DNA of 64,000 bases from Ceratotherium simum simum (GCF_000283155.1 NW_004454193.1:11978292-12042291), one strand, 5' to 3'. Counted from the stretch's first letter, positions 10,179 to 21,569 are shown. Numbers and translations are program-made. Notes: generated by a model not told the origin, from the sequence alone.

Positions 10179-10640
10179 TATTCACAATAGCCAAGATTTA
10201 GAAACAATCTAAATGTCCTTCAACTGATGAATGGATAAAGAAAATGTGATATATACATACAATTGACTATTATTCAGCCTTAAAAAGAAAGAAATCCTGC
10301 CATATGCAACAGCAAGGGTGAATCTTGAAGACGTTATGCTAAGTGAAATAAGGCAGTCACAGAAGGACAGATACTGCCTGATTCCATTTATATGAGGCAT
10401 CTGAAATAGTCAAACTCATAGAAGCAGAGAGTAGAATGGAGGCTGCCAGGGGTTGGGGGACAGGGGAGGAATGGGGAGATATTGTACCATGGGTATAAAG
10501 TTTCATTTATGCAAGGTGAATAAGTTCTAGAGATCTGCTATACAACATTGTGCCTATACCTAACGTTTCTGTACTGTACGCTTATACATTTAAGAGGTTA
10601 GATCTCATATTAAGTGTTTTTATCACAATAAAAAAAAAAA
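10179..10640 (+). mobile_element. L1 3' end, 5'-truncated and 5'-inverted copy
   Basis: Starts 'tattcacaatagccaag', continues 'tgatgaatggataaagaaaatg', 'attattcagccttaaaaag', 'gattccatttatatgaggc', then the 3' UTR 'aagtgtttttatcacaat' and an A run at 10628-10639. The reverse-strand open frame at 10209-10400 is a shadow of this element. Confidence 0.92.
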
Positions 10641-10724
10641 CCTTTTAAAACCTGCTCTAACCTAATTCTCAGCCTCAGTAACACCCACATCCACCTATCC
10701 AGTCAAACCCAATTTTCCAAGCTC

Positions 10725-11000
10725 ACCAGAATACTAGAATATTCCCAAACTGGTCACACATCATGATGCTGTCTCCTTGTATATATTGTTCTCCCCTGGA
10801 TACTTCAGAACTCAATTCCCTGCCTTGAAAATACCTAATCTTTAAAAAACTCACCTCAAGAGGCCGCTGCTGTGTGCTCCCATAACACTTTGGTCATGAA
10901 TAATTTTTCCAATTGTTGTACTATTACATCCAGGATCTTCCAGTAAACTCCGAGCTTCTACAAGACAGCCACAAAATCTTTTAATTTTTTTATCTAACAT
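10725..11000 (+). mobile_element. L2 LINE 3' region
   Basis: L2-like order of motifs: 'tggtcacacatcatgatgctg', 'attgttctcccctgg', 'gtgctcccataacacttt', 'gtactattacatcc' and 'aaactccgagcttctacaag'. It breaks off before the L2 terminus. Confidence 0.65.
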
Positions 11001-11178
11001 CTGATCTATTTATCAAGCATCTCCTGAATTCCAGAGGTAGATTGCCCACCCATGAATTCTCCCACAAGTAAGTTTAAAATCCTTTTTGAACTCAGGGTTA
11101 CTATAGAGTTTCCAAAAAAATAGAGATATTTAGAACGAAAAAGGTATATACATCAATTACTCCACACACACACAGAAG

Positions 11179-11300
11179 GAGATAGCCAGTATTAATATGC
11201 TCATTTTACAGATGGGGAAGATAAGGCTTTAGAGAAATAATCTAAGTTGCTCTATTTGTACAATTTATACATAGTGAAAAATGGAGACTAGGCAGGCTGA
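11179..11300 (-). mobile_element. MIR SINE fragment
   Basis: 'atgctcattttacagatgggg' followed by 'aaggctttagagaaataatc' is the reverse MIR core. Confidence 0.7.
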
Positions 11301-11548
11301 TTGAGGGCACTATCATATTCATATATATAAACATTTCATCTATAAGCATAATTGTTTTCTATATACTGCTTTAATTTATATAGAATTTATTAAAACAGAC
11401 ATTGTACCATCCCTTTTCTTCTTTGCTATTCCCAATAACTATGAGACTTTTACAAATGAAGACCCTTGTTAAACAGATTTATGGTGGTGATCATCATATA
11501 TACTTATGGTATATAGATATGATCTGATATCTATATACATATATTGGA
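11301..11548. other. AT-rich DNA
   Basis: TA-rich single-copy DNA with scattered 'atatata' runs. Nothing else recognised. Confidence 0.5.
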
Positions 11549-11605
11549 TCATTATGTTGTACACTTGAAACTAATATAATGTTATATGTTAATTATATCT
11601 CAAAA
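11549..11605 (+). mobile_element. L1 3'-UTR tail
   Basis: A block opening 'tcattatgttgtacacttg', with 'taattatatctcaaaaag' at its end, is the terminus of a very 5'-truncated L1. Confidence 0.75.
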
Positions 11606-11712
11606 AGAAGACCCAGAGAAGTGACTTGCCCAAAACTATATTCCTAGTAACTATTGATGGAATTACAATTTTAATTTTACTCTCTCTGAATGCAAAGCCT
11701 AGACTTTTTGCA
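11606..11712 (-). mobile_element. MIR SINE fragment
   Basis: 'acccagagaagtgacttgcc' followed by 'ctagtaactattgatgg' and 'aatgcaaagcctagac' is the reverse 5' half of MIR. The L1 tail joins it directly, suggesting insertion into or beside the MIR. Confidence 0.7.
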
Positions 11713-12870
11713 TATGATATATCCTCAGTGATAAGCATATTGTTGTCCAAACCACCATGATTAGTAGAAATATGAATATAATACAGTACTTACTCTTTCA
11801 GAACTCACGGTATAATATGTCTGTATGCAGTCACTTTGATATGTGAATATGAAGAATGCGTGCATGTGTGATTTACAGCGGTAATTATTTTGTTTCATAT
11901 GGGACATTGATGTCTTTAATTTACTCGCAAGGAAGGACAGCAAATCGTTACCTCTGTATTTACATATGATTTCTTTTTTTTTTCCCCTGTCCTGTTTCCA
12001 GATTCTTATCAGAATCAGTGTCCTTTGATGAAACAGATGTTCTTGGTGCTTCTGCTCTATGAGTTATTATTCCTAGCAGTCATCCAAACAATTTTACCAA
12101 GTGTCGCGTTTTGCCTACATTGATACTAAAGTCGTTTAGCATAAGCTAATTAAAATTTGGATGTCCTTCATGAACACACTACATGACTGATGGCGATGAG
12201 CTCCATCTCATCACAGAGGACATTACTTGGTAGATGTGCTTTATAAAACATTCCAGAGCTGTTTATTATGTTTCCATGAATATGTAGGCTAATACATTTA
12301 TTCTATTTAAGTACGGTGATTTTAATAATATTAGAATAACAGGATTTTGAACTTCAGTCTACATCTCTCTCTAACTTTTTGCCTCCTCCCTTATCCTTTA
12401 GTTTGTCTATCTTGTTCTCACAGAGTACAGAAAACATGAGCCATTTCCTAGGAGTAAGATAAGAACATATACGAAACCAAATTCACTTTGACTGTAAAAC
12501 TAAATACAGCTTTGAGGTCAATTTCAAATTATTAAGTTCTTGTTTTCAAGGAAGATTGTATTTATTATATTAATCTCTGTTAAAGATATCACAAATTACT
12601 CAAATGAGATGTGGCTTGCTCGTGATTTTGCCTGGGAATATTGACTGGAGAAAAAGGCTATAGAGTTTAAATTAGAAGATTCTTCTTCAGACAATAATAG
12701 TTTTCCATCCTCCCACCTCTATGCAGGTATATGATTGATTGAAAAATTATGAAAGTGAGTTGAAAAGAAACTTGGTTTTTGGTTTTGTGTAATAAATACT
12801 CTCAGAATTATTGAGTTGACTCTTCCTAGGACAATTGAGTATTTGTTGCCTTAGATGAAAATGTAATAAA
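11713..12870. other. Single-copy DNA with a CpG-retaining core
   Basis: No repeat is recognised. 12100-12320 keeps five CpGs ('gtgtcgcg', 'aagtcg', 'ggcgatg', 'gtacgg') and a homeodomain-like 'ctaattaaa' in otherwise AT-rich DNA, so it is a possible conserved element. Confidence 0.35.
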
Positions 12871-13035
12871 TTTAGAAAAAAAGGTAGGTTATAAGGTCAA
12901 ACTTGGCTTGAGTTTACTCCTGCATAAAATGGAGACTATAATAGTGTAAACTCCTAGGAATATTTGAGGTTTCTACAAGGTAATGCATATATGGGCTTAG
13001 CACAATTTCTGGAACTTAGTAATTAACTAAATGAA
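12871..13035 (+). mobile_element. MIR SINE
   Basis: Forward MIR: 'ggtcaaacttggcttgag', 'cctgcataaaatgg', 'gggcttagcacaatttctgg'. Diverged. Confidence 0.6.
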
Positions 13036-13813
13036 AAGGATGATGTTGAAGTTAACAGAAGGGGTCAGCAAAATTTTGTGCCATATTGTCTATAGTTCTT
13101 GGCTTGTGTTAACGTGCTACCTAGTAGGGCCAAGAATAGGCTAGGCCAGTGCTCACTAATGATCTGTCTGCTTTGTGCACAGTTGCAAAGGTGTGAGCAA
13201 GCCTTGTCTAGGTTTTTGAAAAGTCCTTGGGAATAAAGTCATCTCCTTTGTGCTTACTCTAAAAGCCTCTTTTGTCTTCTCCCTAAATTACCATTGCCTG
13301 GAGAATAGATAAGGTGGCTGAGAATCTGCCCACCAAATCTGTGAGGTCTAATTGAGTTAGTTTGCAGTGGTTGGGGTTGGGGGAAAAACAAGGTTCTCGA
13401 TTGCACAGGCCAGGCAAAGTTACAGAGTTGCTCTCCAATGAACTGGCACTTAAAGCTCTCAGCAATCACAGTCTGATGTGGGTGGTTAGTTTTCTATCTA
13501 TTTACTTATTTATCTTCCCTTCACTCCCCTGCAGCATAAATATTGCTGTGCACAGTTAACCAACCAGTTTCCAAGATTCCTTTCCCATATGGTTGCCCTC
13601 TGCTTTCCAGTGAAACCTCATAGCTTGATGATTGTGTATTTGTTTACATTCACACAGTTCTTAGCATTTTATGGAGAACCAAGCACCACTCCTACTACTA
13701 GGAAGCAGATGTAGGTAGCTAGAACCTGTGTTGAGGAAACACACATGGAGCACAGCGAAGATGGAACATAAATTGTGTGCAATGGTGTGCTTTATGTGTG
13801 TTCCTACTAAATG
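13036..13813. other. Single-copy DNA
   Basis: No repeat family recognised. Overlapping short frames at 13254-13559 on both strands are mutually antisense and lack domains. The 4 bp at 13810-13813 (aatg) form the left duplication of the adjoining LTR. Confidence 0.5.
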
Positions 13814-14495
13814 TGATACCGGTCATGATATCAGTTTCCCTAGATTAAATCCAGAATATATAAGGTTAAAACCAAAAGCACTTATCTTTTATCCCTGTTT
13901 CTCTAAGTTACATTCAAATGTAAATATTGGTTTTTCAAATTTTTGTATCCCTGAACTTCACAAGGCAGATAAAGGTTACAGATTGTTAAAAGCCCAGGTG
14001 GCCTCCAGCTGGGCTCACACGGAAGTTTTGGCTAATTACCAGTTCTTGAGGTTTGTTACAGGGAAACTGATATCCAGAAAATATCAAGAAGCTAAAGATT
14101 CTCAGACCTCAACTCCTTGGCTTCCTGGTGCTGGAATCTACCATACACCAGGAAGACGGAGACGGTTGAAGGACACCCACCTGCGATTCCCTTATCTCGC
14201 CATCCTCCTCTCTGCCAGCAGCCTCACAAGGCCAAACGCAGGCTGGTGGGAAAGCACCGACCAGCAAAGCTTTGTGGCCTTGCTTCCCCTCCTTACAAAC
14301 AGCCTCATTCCTCACAACATTTAAAATCCCTTCGCCTCCCATCTTTTGGAGAGACGGATAAAATGTGAGAGCTCTCGTCTCCCGGCTGACGTCACCCAAA
14401 ATAAAAACTCTTTCCTTGCCCTAAGCCTGGTGTTCCAGTTTTATTTGGCCCCTCTTGTGTGGCGGGTGAAGAACCTGGGTATGTATCTGGTAACA
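13814..14495 (+). mobile_element. Solo ERV1-like LTR
   Basis: A retroviral LTR of about 682 bp beginning TGATACC and ending GGTAACA, flanked by the 4-bp repeat aatg (13810-13813 and 14496-14499). Duplications of 4 bp are typical of gammaretrovirus-like class I ERVs. U3 ends with a TATA-like 'catttaaaatcc' near 14318. The R/U5 part has 'ggagagacggat', 'gagctctcgtctcccggct', AATAAA at 14400-14405 and 'cttgccctaagcctggtgtt'. No gag, pol or env follows. The 198-codon frame from 13728 runs through it and resembles no viral protein. The 3' end is certain; the exact 5' edge depends on the duplication. Confidence 0.72.
14387..14394. promoter_or_regulatory. Perfect CRE palindrome in LTR
   Basis: TGACGTCA is the full consensus site for CREB/ATF-type factors. 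It lies 5 bp upstream of the LTR polyadenylation signal and about 65 bp downstream of the TATA-like element. Binding is an inference. Confidence 0.35.
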
Positions 14496-14499
14496 AATG

Positions 14500-15464
14500 T
14501 AGAGGAACGAGAAAGAACAAGATTAATAAAGCTACATATAGTTTGCAGATTGATATAAGCATTAACATGTTATGCATATAATGCACACATGTAGCTATGT
14601 CCTTTGGTCTATGTTTCTTCAGACCTGTGCCTCAAATATGTCCCTTGTCCTATACTGCCACTGCTTTGCAATGGATCCTCATTTGCTCCTCGTTCATGGG
14701 TGAAAGCAACAGAAAACAAGATTAGCCTTATTAAGAAAAAAGGAATTTAGAGAAATGGTGTCTGTTGCTCCAAACCTGATGAGAGGTTGAAAGCCTAGAC
14801 TGGGAGTGTTAGAAGGCAGAACAATGATCTTCAAAGGGTGAGAAGCCTTCCAAGAGCACTGTCACTAGAGCTGCAGACACCACTACCATGGGATAGTCCC
14901 ACCACTACTACCTCAATCATTCTCCATTAGTTGAGAGTGGATTTTAACTGCCCCCTTTGACTTTATGTGCCTATTTCATTTCAGAATCAAAGTCTAGGTG
15001 GGAGCATCCTAATGGCAGAGCTTGAGTTAAAAATTGAGCTCTGACTGTGGTGGGATAAAAAGGAGGAAAATTTCTGTTCCTTTTCAGATTCTAGATCAGG
15101 AAGGCATGTACTACATTTCTGGAATATTCACAGAATGCAAATTCCTCTAAATGGGGGGAAAACATTGGATACTGGACAGCTTAAATAAGAAAAAATGTCT
15201 ACTCCCACAGCCTATTGCATCATTCTGATTCCTCTCTCTCTTCAATGAATTTTCCATGATGTAGTCAGAGTGAATTTTATACAATGCATATATGGCTGTC
15301 AGTCCTTTTAGTTCTCTTTGAATTGTACCCATTAGGGTTACAAACACTTTAAGTTGGCTTGCAAAATCTTTTTCTCATATGACCCTGATAAATGGCTCCT
15401 ATTGAATCTTCTACCACACCAGGCTCTAAAGGATACCCCCCAAGGTTTAATTAAAATGTTCACT
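14500..15464. other. Mostly unassigned DNA, possible old repeat
   Basis: Text from 14697 ('gaaagcaacagaaaacaag', 'agaaaaaaggaatttag') resembles an old interspersed family whose name I cannot give. A second possible copy starts near 18905. No gene or RNA signal. Confidence 0.35.
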
Positions 15465-15615
15465 CTTTCTCAAACATGCTGATCCTTTCATAATCTCTGT
15501 GCTTTGCTTGTGCTGTTGTCTTCTTGAATCACAGAATTTTAAACTCCTACTTATTTAAGACCTAGCTCAGACATCTCTTCCTATGTCAATATGTTTCTTG
15601 ACTTACAGAGATAGG
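15465..15615 (+). mobile_element. L2 LINE fragment
   Basis: 'catgctgatcctttcataatc', 'gcttgtgctgttgtcttc', 'ctcctacttatttaagacc' and 'agctcagacatctcttcct' follow the L2 3'-region order. Confidence 0.65.
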
Positions 15616-16974
15616 AATGGCATTCTCTTCTCAGGAGACTAAAAGAAATGTGACCAGGTAGCTATAATAACCCTTAGACAAGTAAGCAGGAAAAGAAATC
15701 AACGTGTGGAGTCTGACCATAACTTGAAGACAGACATTGTATTTTAATCATTTTTTACCCCATTAAAAATAAGGAAATGTTGGGATAGACAAGATCATAA
15801 GGGCAATAATGTGTTATAGGAAATTGTTATACTAATGAATGACATGACAACTTTTTTAATTGTAGAAAAAAGTAATAAATGGATTGGTAAATATTAGAGG
15901 CAGAAGAATAATTTAAGAGTCTGCTAAGTAGTCCAGGAGATAGGTAAGGAACAGCAGCAATGAGGATGTAAATGAAGGGAAAGTTTATAAAGATATTGAG
16001 TTGAGAAAATGAAAAGGACTTGGGATTTTAATCCAGTATCTAGCATGTTTATGGTAAAATTCACTTAAACAGACCTTTCAAGTTTGGCTTATGTGGGATC
16101 TTTTAATTGGAATTTCCCACATCTATCCCGAATTGACCATTTAGATGAGTCATATCAGGAAAAGGCAGAATGTGGTGGAAACACCATCTGTTTCTGACAA
16201 TTTACAACTAACCCTCAGCCACACAAGAAATAGATTTAGAGACCTTTGCATGCTCCTCATCATCAGGCATGAGAATTGGCATGGGAGTATCAATTTTTGA
16301 ATTTTATTTCAAAATAATTCCAAGTTGGGGGTCTTAGCATGTGAAGATTCATCCTGGAGATAATTGCAGTGAACGCAAGTTATACCTCGGAAGATAAGAT
16401 CCTATCATCAGTGTGGTGACTGACAGTAAATTATAGTGGTGTTGATGACAGATCTATAATTACATTACAAATATTTATCTCCAGGAAATCCTCCCTGAAT
16501 TGCTTGTACTAAGATATGACTTCTCTCCCCTCCTCCCTTCGCTGAGATCTACTGCAATTGACATCAAATTTCCAGTCTAAAGAAAAAAAAACTAATTTCA
16601 TTAAAACTTGGATGATAAGTGATCGTCTGATTTGAAGGCAGATTTTCTTCCTGGTTTTATAAAGTCCCTCTCGAAGAAAAGTAGCAAATGCAGGTAGAAA
16701 GGTCATCTTGCTGAAATCCTCACACACTGAAAAGGAATTGCTCAGAAAGTTCTCTAGCTGAAACATTTACCTGACCAATCATCTGTTGAGCACTTTCACA
16801 ATTTAGCATGCATTTGAGTTCCTGGTGCCATGTACTGGGCACCAGGGGAATTACTGAGGACATAATGATATATTGAAGGGAATTTTCAAGCTGCCTCAAT
16901 TCTGTGAAATAATCTATCAAATTCTATCAAATAATCTCTTAAATCTCTCTCTCCTTTGATATTTAATTGTATTG
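15616..16974. other. Single-copy DNA
   Basis: No repeat family, RNA gene or domain-bearing frame is recognised. The frames 16509-16766 and 16720-16920 on the reverse strand overlap and carry no signature. A short local duplication 'aaataatctatcaaattctatcaaataatct' spans about 16908-16938 (unit 'tctatcaaa'). Confidence 0.5.
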
Positions 16975-17165
16975 CTTTAAGCAGGTCCTCAACTCTGTTC
17001 ATGTGCATTATTGCAACAGCTCCTTGACTTGCCTTTATGCCTCCAGTTGACAGGTTTTGCTACTATAGTTAGAGCCAATAGTGGGCATTTTGGCATAAAT
17101 ATCTATGTTTAGGGAGTAAGACAGCTTTTCATTGTCTACCAGATGAAACCCAAACCCCCACTCTG
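16975..17165 (+). mobile_element. Probable L2 LINE fragment
   Basis: 'catgtgcattattgcaacagc' followed by 'tccttgacttgcctttatgcc' and 'ccagatgaaacccaaacc' resembles the L2 3' region. Very diverged. Confidence 0.45.
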
Positions 17166-17169
17166 CCCT

Positions 17170-17470
17170 CTATCGCAGATGTAATGAGAATCTACTGTGT
17201 GCCAATTCTGTAGTTAATAATGGTAAGTGTGACTACCATACAGGGTAACCATTTTCAATCCCAGTAGGCAGGGAAAATCCTTACTGTTTACACTTTCCAC
17301 CTCATATTACATCCTCACAGTTAGGATCTGGGTGCAATTATTATGCTACTGTCAAGATGAGAAAACTGAGGCACACAAAAAAATCATCCCAAGTCACGCT
17401 GCTCACAATCGCTACTCAAATGCATGTCAGCAGATTCCTAAATCCAGCTGCCATTTGCCTGAGATATCAG
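17170..17470 (-). mobile_element. MIR SINE, possibly interrupted
   Basis: 'aatctactgtgtgccaattctg' marks one end and 'atgagaaaactgaggcacac' with 'ccaagtcacgctgctcacaa' the other, in reverse MIR order. The 300 bp span exceeds the roughly 260 bp of a full MIR, so the middle may hold extra sequence. Confidence 0.65.
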
Positions 17471-18519
17471 TACTTAGTGAAGAGAAAATCCAGATCAGGG
17501 CATTTTTGTTGGTGGTGGTGTTTGTTTTTAATGAAAATTTAAGATACAGATCCTTTTTGTTTGTTTGAAAGAGATCTGAACAAATATGAAATCCAAATAA
17601 ATATCTCTCACTCTGGCATTTGTGGTCTTGAGTGCATCCACAAAAAATGACAAGAAGGAAGTTACTAATAACAAGTAATAGAGGTTGTGTTTGCAGCTAG
17701 GTACATTACTTTATGGCAAAATATCATCTCAACCACTTTGCTTGGTTATTGTCATTCCTTCCGAGAAATCGATGCTATTGGAAATGGATGACAGCGGTGA
17801 CCTGGCAGGTATGATTGCACGATGAGTAGCAAGCACTTTCCGTAGATGCACTTTTAAACACTGCAATTTCCTCTCCAAGAACAAAGGTCATGCAATTCTC
17901 TGAATTGTCAGGCAAGAGCCGGGGTACATTGGCTGATGCTGCCCCTCCTACTCACTTGGAAAAATCAGGAAGTTGTGGGAAACAAATGTCATTGGAGGTT
18001 TTGCAGGTACTTTGCTAGAATAAGTCTCTTTAAATTAGAAACTAACATGATTCCTTCAGCAATGTTATTTAGAGCTATCTGCCAGTGGAGGAAGATGGGC
18101 TGCAAAAGGAATTTGCTTTCGTTTGTCATTAATTTTTAATTTGCTTTGGAGCCATCTCTAAGATCTCTTTGTAATTTTCATAATTTTCCTTTGTCTAGGA
18201 GGTAACATTCCCCCTTGATTATCAGTACAACAATAAAAATGATTATTTATTTCAGAAATACCCATCTTGGCATGCTTTGTGAGTCTGTAAGGGGAGAGAA
18301 AGTGTATTCTGTGCCTACTAACCTGAAAAGGCAGAGTTTTTAAAGCTTGGCAATAAAAATTCAACTTAGGTGAAATGACTTTTCCCTGGATTGTTCCCTT
18401 AAGATATGACATTAGGAATACATGGATCAGACTCGGAAAAATCTACATGGCCAAATCTATAAGGCCTGCCAAAGTTACTTACTATTTCCAGTTGCCTCTT
18501 CTCATCTCTTATGGTTCTT
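17471..18519. other. Single-copy DNA with candidate conserved block
   Basis: Between 17761 and 18122 I count seven CpGs ('ttccgag', 'atcgatg', 'cagcgg', 'gcacga', 'ttccgt', 'agccgg', 'tttcgt') and a 'cattaatttttaatttgc' AT block at the end. No repeat or reading frame explains it. Function is unknown. Confidence 0.3.
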
Positions 18520-18900
18520 CATGACTTCCAGCCTTCATTGTCTCTCACAGTAACTATTATGATGGGATCCGAACTGGACTGTCACTTTTGGTTTTGCCAC
18601 ATACCAACAGTTTCTCCACACTTCCACTGGAGTGGTGTTTCTGAAAACACAAATTGGCCATGCCAGTCCTCACCTGAAAGCCTATCTGAATTTCTGTGTT
18701 GGTTATAGGCTACATTTGGCATTTTTAGGAATGGCAATCAAAGTCCTTTAACATCTGGTCCTGGGCTATCTCTCTAGCTTTTTCTCTTAACATCATCTCT
18801 TGCTCTATAGCCAGTAGAGCACAATGTATCCAGGGCACAACCTTATCTTTTGTAAATTTTGTTTTTCTTCCTGGTACCTACCTCTTTTGCTATATTGTAA
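18520..18900 (+). mobile_element. L2 LINE 3' region
   Basis: 'ggccatgccagtcctcacctg', 'gcctatctgaatttctg', 'aaagtcctttaacatctgg' and 'ctatagccagtagagcac' follow L2 order. Confidence 0.65.
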
Positions 18901-18904
18901 AGAA

Positions 18905-19330
18905 ACCTAAGTCAAGCTAGTTTAAGAAAAGAGAGGTTCTCATCAGAAAGATACTAGAGTTTCTGGCTGAACTGAAGGTTTAATAGCCACACCACACAAA
19001 GGGCATATGTGCTACTTTATCCAGAGATGAGAATCCTGCCAGATCTCTCTCTGGCATGAGACTCTGCCCCCCAGTGTCTGCTGGCATCATCCTCTCTCAC
19101 TGAACACTCGCTACCCCCTGTGGTTTGTCAAGAAACAAAGTTGCCAACATGTGCAGAACATCATGATCTTAAGCTTCTGTCACTAGAAATGGTGACTCTC
19201 TTTTACAGTTCTATTTTTGAAACTCCAGAAAGTACTCGAATTGACCCATTTGGATCAGTGGTCCAAATTAATTGTCAGTGGCGGGGGCAAGATCTTATAA
19301 CATATGGGAGATCCAGCTGCAAACTTTGGG
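18905..19330. other. Unclassified old repeat-like DNA
   Basis: Text such as 'caagctagtttaagaaaag' and 'acccatttggatcagtggtcc' suggests an old interspersed repeat related to that near 14697, but I cannot name the family. The 104-codon frame at 19120-19434 has no domain. Confidence 0.3.
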
Positions 19331-19600
19331 TTGAAATGAGAGAGGAACAGTTTATCAAAGTTGAGAGAGGACGAGCAATGAGGAAGAGAGAAAAATGTTT
19401 ATACCCTGAAGAGATACATTCCTCTTATCCATGAAGACCCTCTTTCGGTGTCAACCCTACATCTCTCCTCTACTATACATGAAAAATTCTCTATTTTGTC
19501 CCTGCTTGGTAACTTCCGTTTTCTAACAATAGAATGAATTTTTGGAATGGAGAGAGGAAAAGAAACTGGGTTACAACATATCTTTTTTTTAATTCTTAAC
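19331..19600. other. Single-copy DNA
   Basis: Nothing recognised. Confidence 0.5.
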
Positions 19601-19615
19601 TATATATGTGTGTGT

Positions 19616-19658
<43 letters not shown>
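19601..19658. repeat. (TA)n / (TG)n compound microsatellite
   Basis: 'tatatatgtgtgtgttatgt' leads into an uninterrupted (AT)n tract of about 32 bp from 19621, then 'gtatat'. The long pure run should be length-variable. Confidence 0.95.
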
Positions 19659-19864
19659 TCAGTAAGCATGTATGAGAGGTAGTGAGGTCTGGGAGGAGAA
19701 TGACACTAAATTTTTAGCAGTGTAGGGGAAATTTAAATTTTTGTGTCTTTTAATAATGGGTTTAAATATGCATAGTTTAGCTATTATATTTTTATTTTTA
19801 CCCTTCCTTGTTATACTTGGTGCCATACTTTAAGCATTCTATTATATTAAAAATATTTTGTGAA

Positions 19865-20310
19865 TATTTTTTAATGGCCACACAGTATCCCATCATATAG
19901 TATATTTAAAAATATCCCTGTTGTTGAAAATTTATTTATACTTAATCACATTTTTAAAATACTGGGCAAACATTTTTGGGTCAAGGAATTACAACATTTA
20001 AGCTTTTCCCCGGAAATAAATTTCTAGAGCTGGAATTACAGGGTCAAAATGTGTGCTCATTTTAATGCTCTTAATTCACGTGGACAAATTATTTCCAAAT
20101 GTACAATCTTGATCATAGTTTATAAAATTATTTGTTTTGCCATAGACTTGCTAGAATTTTGTATTATTGTTTTAGGCAATGATCTGATAGCAGAAAAATG
20201 AATATCATGTTATTTAATTCTCATTTATTTATTTTCTTACAAGGTTTTTCATACATTTGTGAAGCACTCATATCTTATCTTCTGCATTGTACGTAACAAT
20301 TACCATTTCA
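19865..20310 (-). mobile_element. L1 ORF2 3' region, reverse orientation
   Basis: The plus strand reads as the complement of the L1 3' coding region: 'tttttaatggccacacagtat', 'aataaatttctagagctggaa' ending in 'ttacagggtcaaaatgtg', then 'catttgtgaagcactc'. Strongly diverged. The far boundary is uncertain. Confidence 0.65.
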
Positions 20311-20989
20311 AATGGGATTTCTGTAGATTGCTTATACAAGTCATTAACACAAATATTAAGAATATTAATTGCATCTGGAATTATAGCTTTATGAATTTAT
20401 TAATAGCTTTAGTGACTATCTAAAGTTTCTTTTTGTTGCTGTTTTTCTATAAATGTTTCACCACTTCTAAAAATTTGAAAAATCTCTTCTGTACAAATGT
20501 GTTCCAATTTAAAGGTAAAATTGCCAAATTTATCCGTCCTGGAATCAAAGCTACTATAGCTAGGAATCATTTTATGTATTTGGAGAATGAAACAGTATAA
20601 TGGCTATGTTTGCATTTTGCCCACGGATTTCTATTTTAAGAACTGGGGGGATTAGAAGAGCTAAAAAAACAGCCTGATGAAGGAAAGAGAACATACATGG
20701 GAAAAGGAGGAACTGGAATCTTTTCCTATCCTGATCCTTGAGCAGTCACTTCTGTCCTTAGGACCCAAATTCCTTCATAGCTGAAACAAATTAGTCATGA
20801 TGATGACCAGCGTGTTCCTTCCAGCTCAACCATTTTATGATTCTACAGTGACAGCACTTCTTGGCAAATTACGAGCAGCAGAAAAAGTCTCAAGTAGACA
20901 AGGAACAAATATGGTAATTTCCTGAAGTGGTCACCCTACGGGGATTTATGTCAAAGTGATTATTTTCTTAAGAAATTTTTGAGACTCTG
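20311..20989. other. Single-copy DNA
   Basis: AT-rich, no repeat family or gene signature recognised. Confidence 0.5.
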
Positions 20990-21165
20990 GTATTAGTTTC
21001 CTAGGTCTGTGATAACAAAGTACCACAAACTGGGTGGTTGCAAACAGCAGAGAATGCAAACAGCATTCTCTCACAGTTCCAGAGGTGACACGTCACATTC
21101 ATAGGTACCAGTCGTTACGACTTCAACATATCTTTTAGGGGGAGACAAAATTCAACCTATCACAT
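20990..21165 (-). mobile_element. Internally deleted MLT1-type LTR
   Basis: Both ends of a reverse MLT1 LTR are present: 'tattagtttcctaggtctg' with 'ccacaaactgggtggttg', and 'cgacttcaacatatctttt' with 'acaaaattcaacctatcaca'. The middle 200 bp or more is missing. A 9-bp perfect inverted repeat (agagaatgc / gcattctct, 21049-21071) lies near the deletion. Confidence 0.8.
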
Positions 21166-21569
21166 CTCCCCCAGCACTTATATCTTTAGTGTATTAAAGA
21201 TGCCATGTTGTCTTAGTTCCAGAAGGAAGAGTAGGAACTGAGCCTGAAACTTATGCATAATGATTCCCACTTGGCATTGCAAACCATCCAATGCACGAGT
21301 GGCCATTCTTGGCCTGTGGACACTACCCAGAGAAACTTATAGGAGAGAAAGGGTTGAGAATGATGATGGAACTGAGAAAAGAAAATATGTCCAAAGGGAA
21401 ATTGAGAGATTAGGGATTGACTTCAAATTCCAATGCCTGTCATTGTAACTGAGGAAAATTAACTCCTTTCTGAAAATAAATGGGAATTATTTGGTCAGTG
21501 TCTTACAGCTTATAAAAGGTAGAGAAGGATTTATATCACTCGCAGTTATATGACTTCAAGTCCACAATC
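21166..21569. other. Single-copy DNA
   Basis: Nothing recognised. Confidence 0.5.

Noticed and set aside
13728..14324. 198-codon open frame, the longest in the window
   Set aside because: It runs mostly through a solo retroviral LTR, resembles no viral or cellular protein, starts outside the LTR, and has an unremarkable mixed composition.
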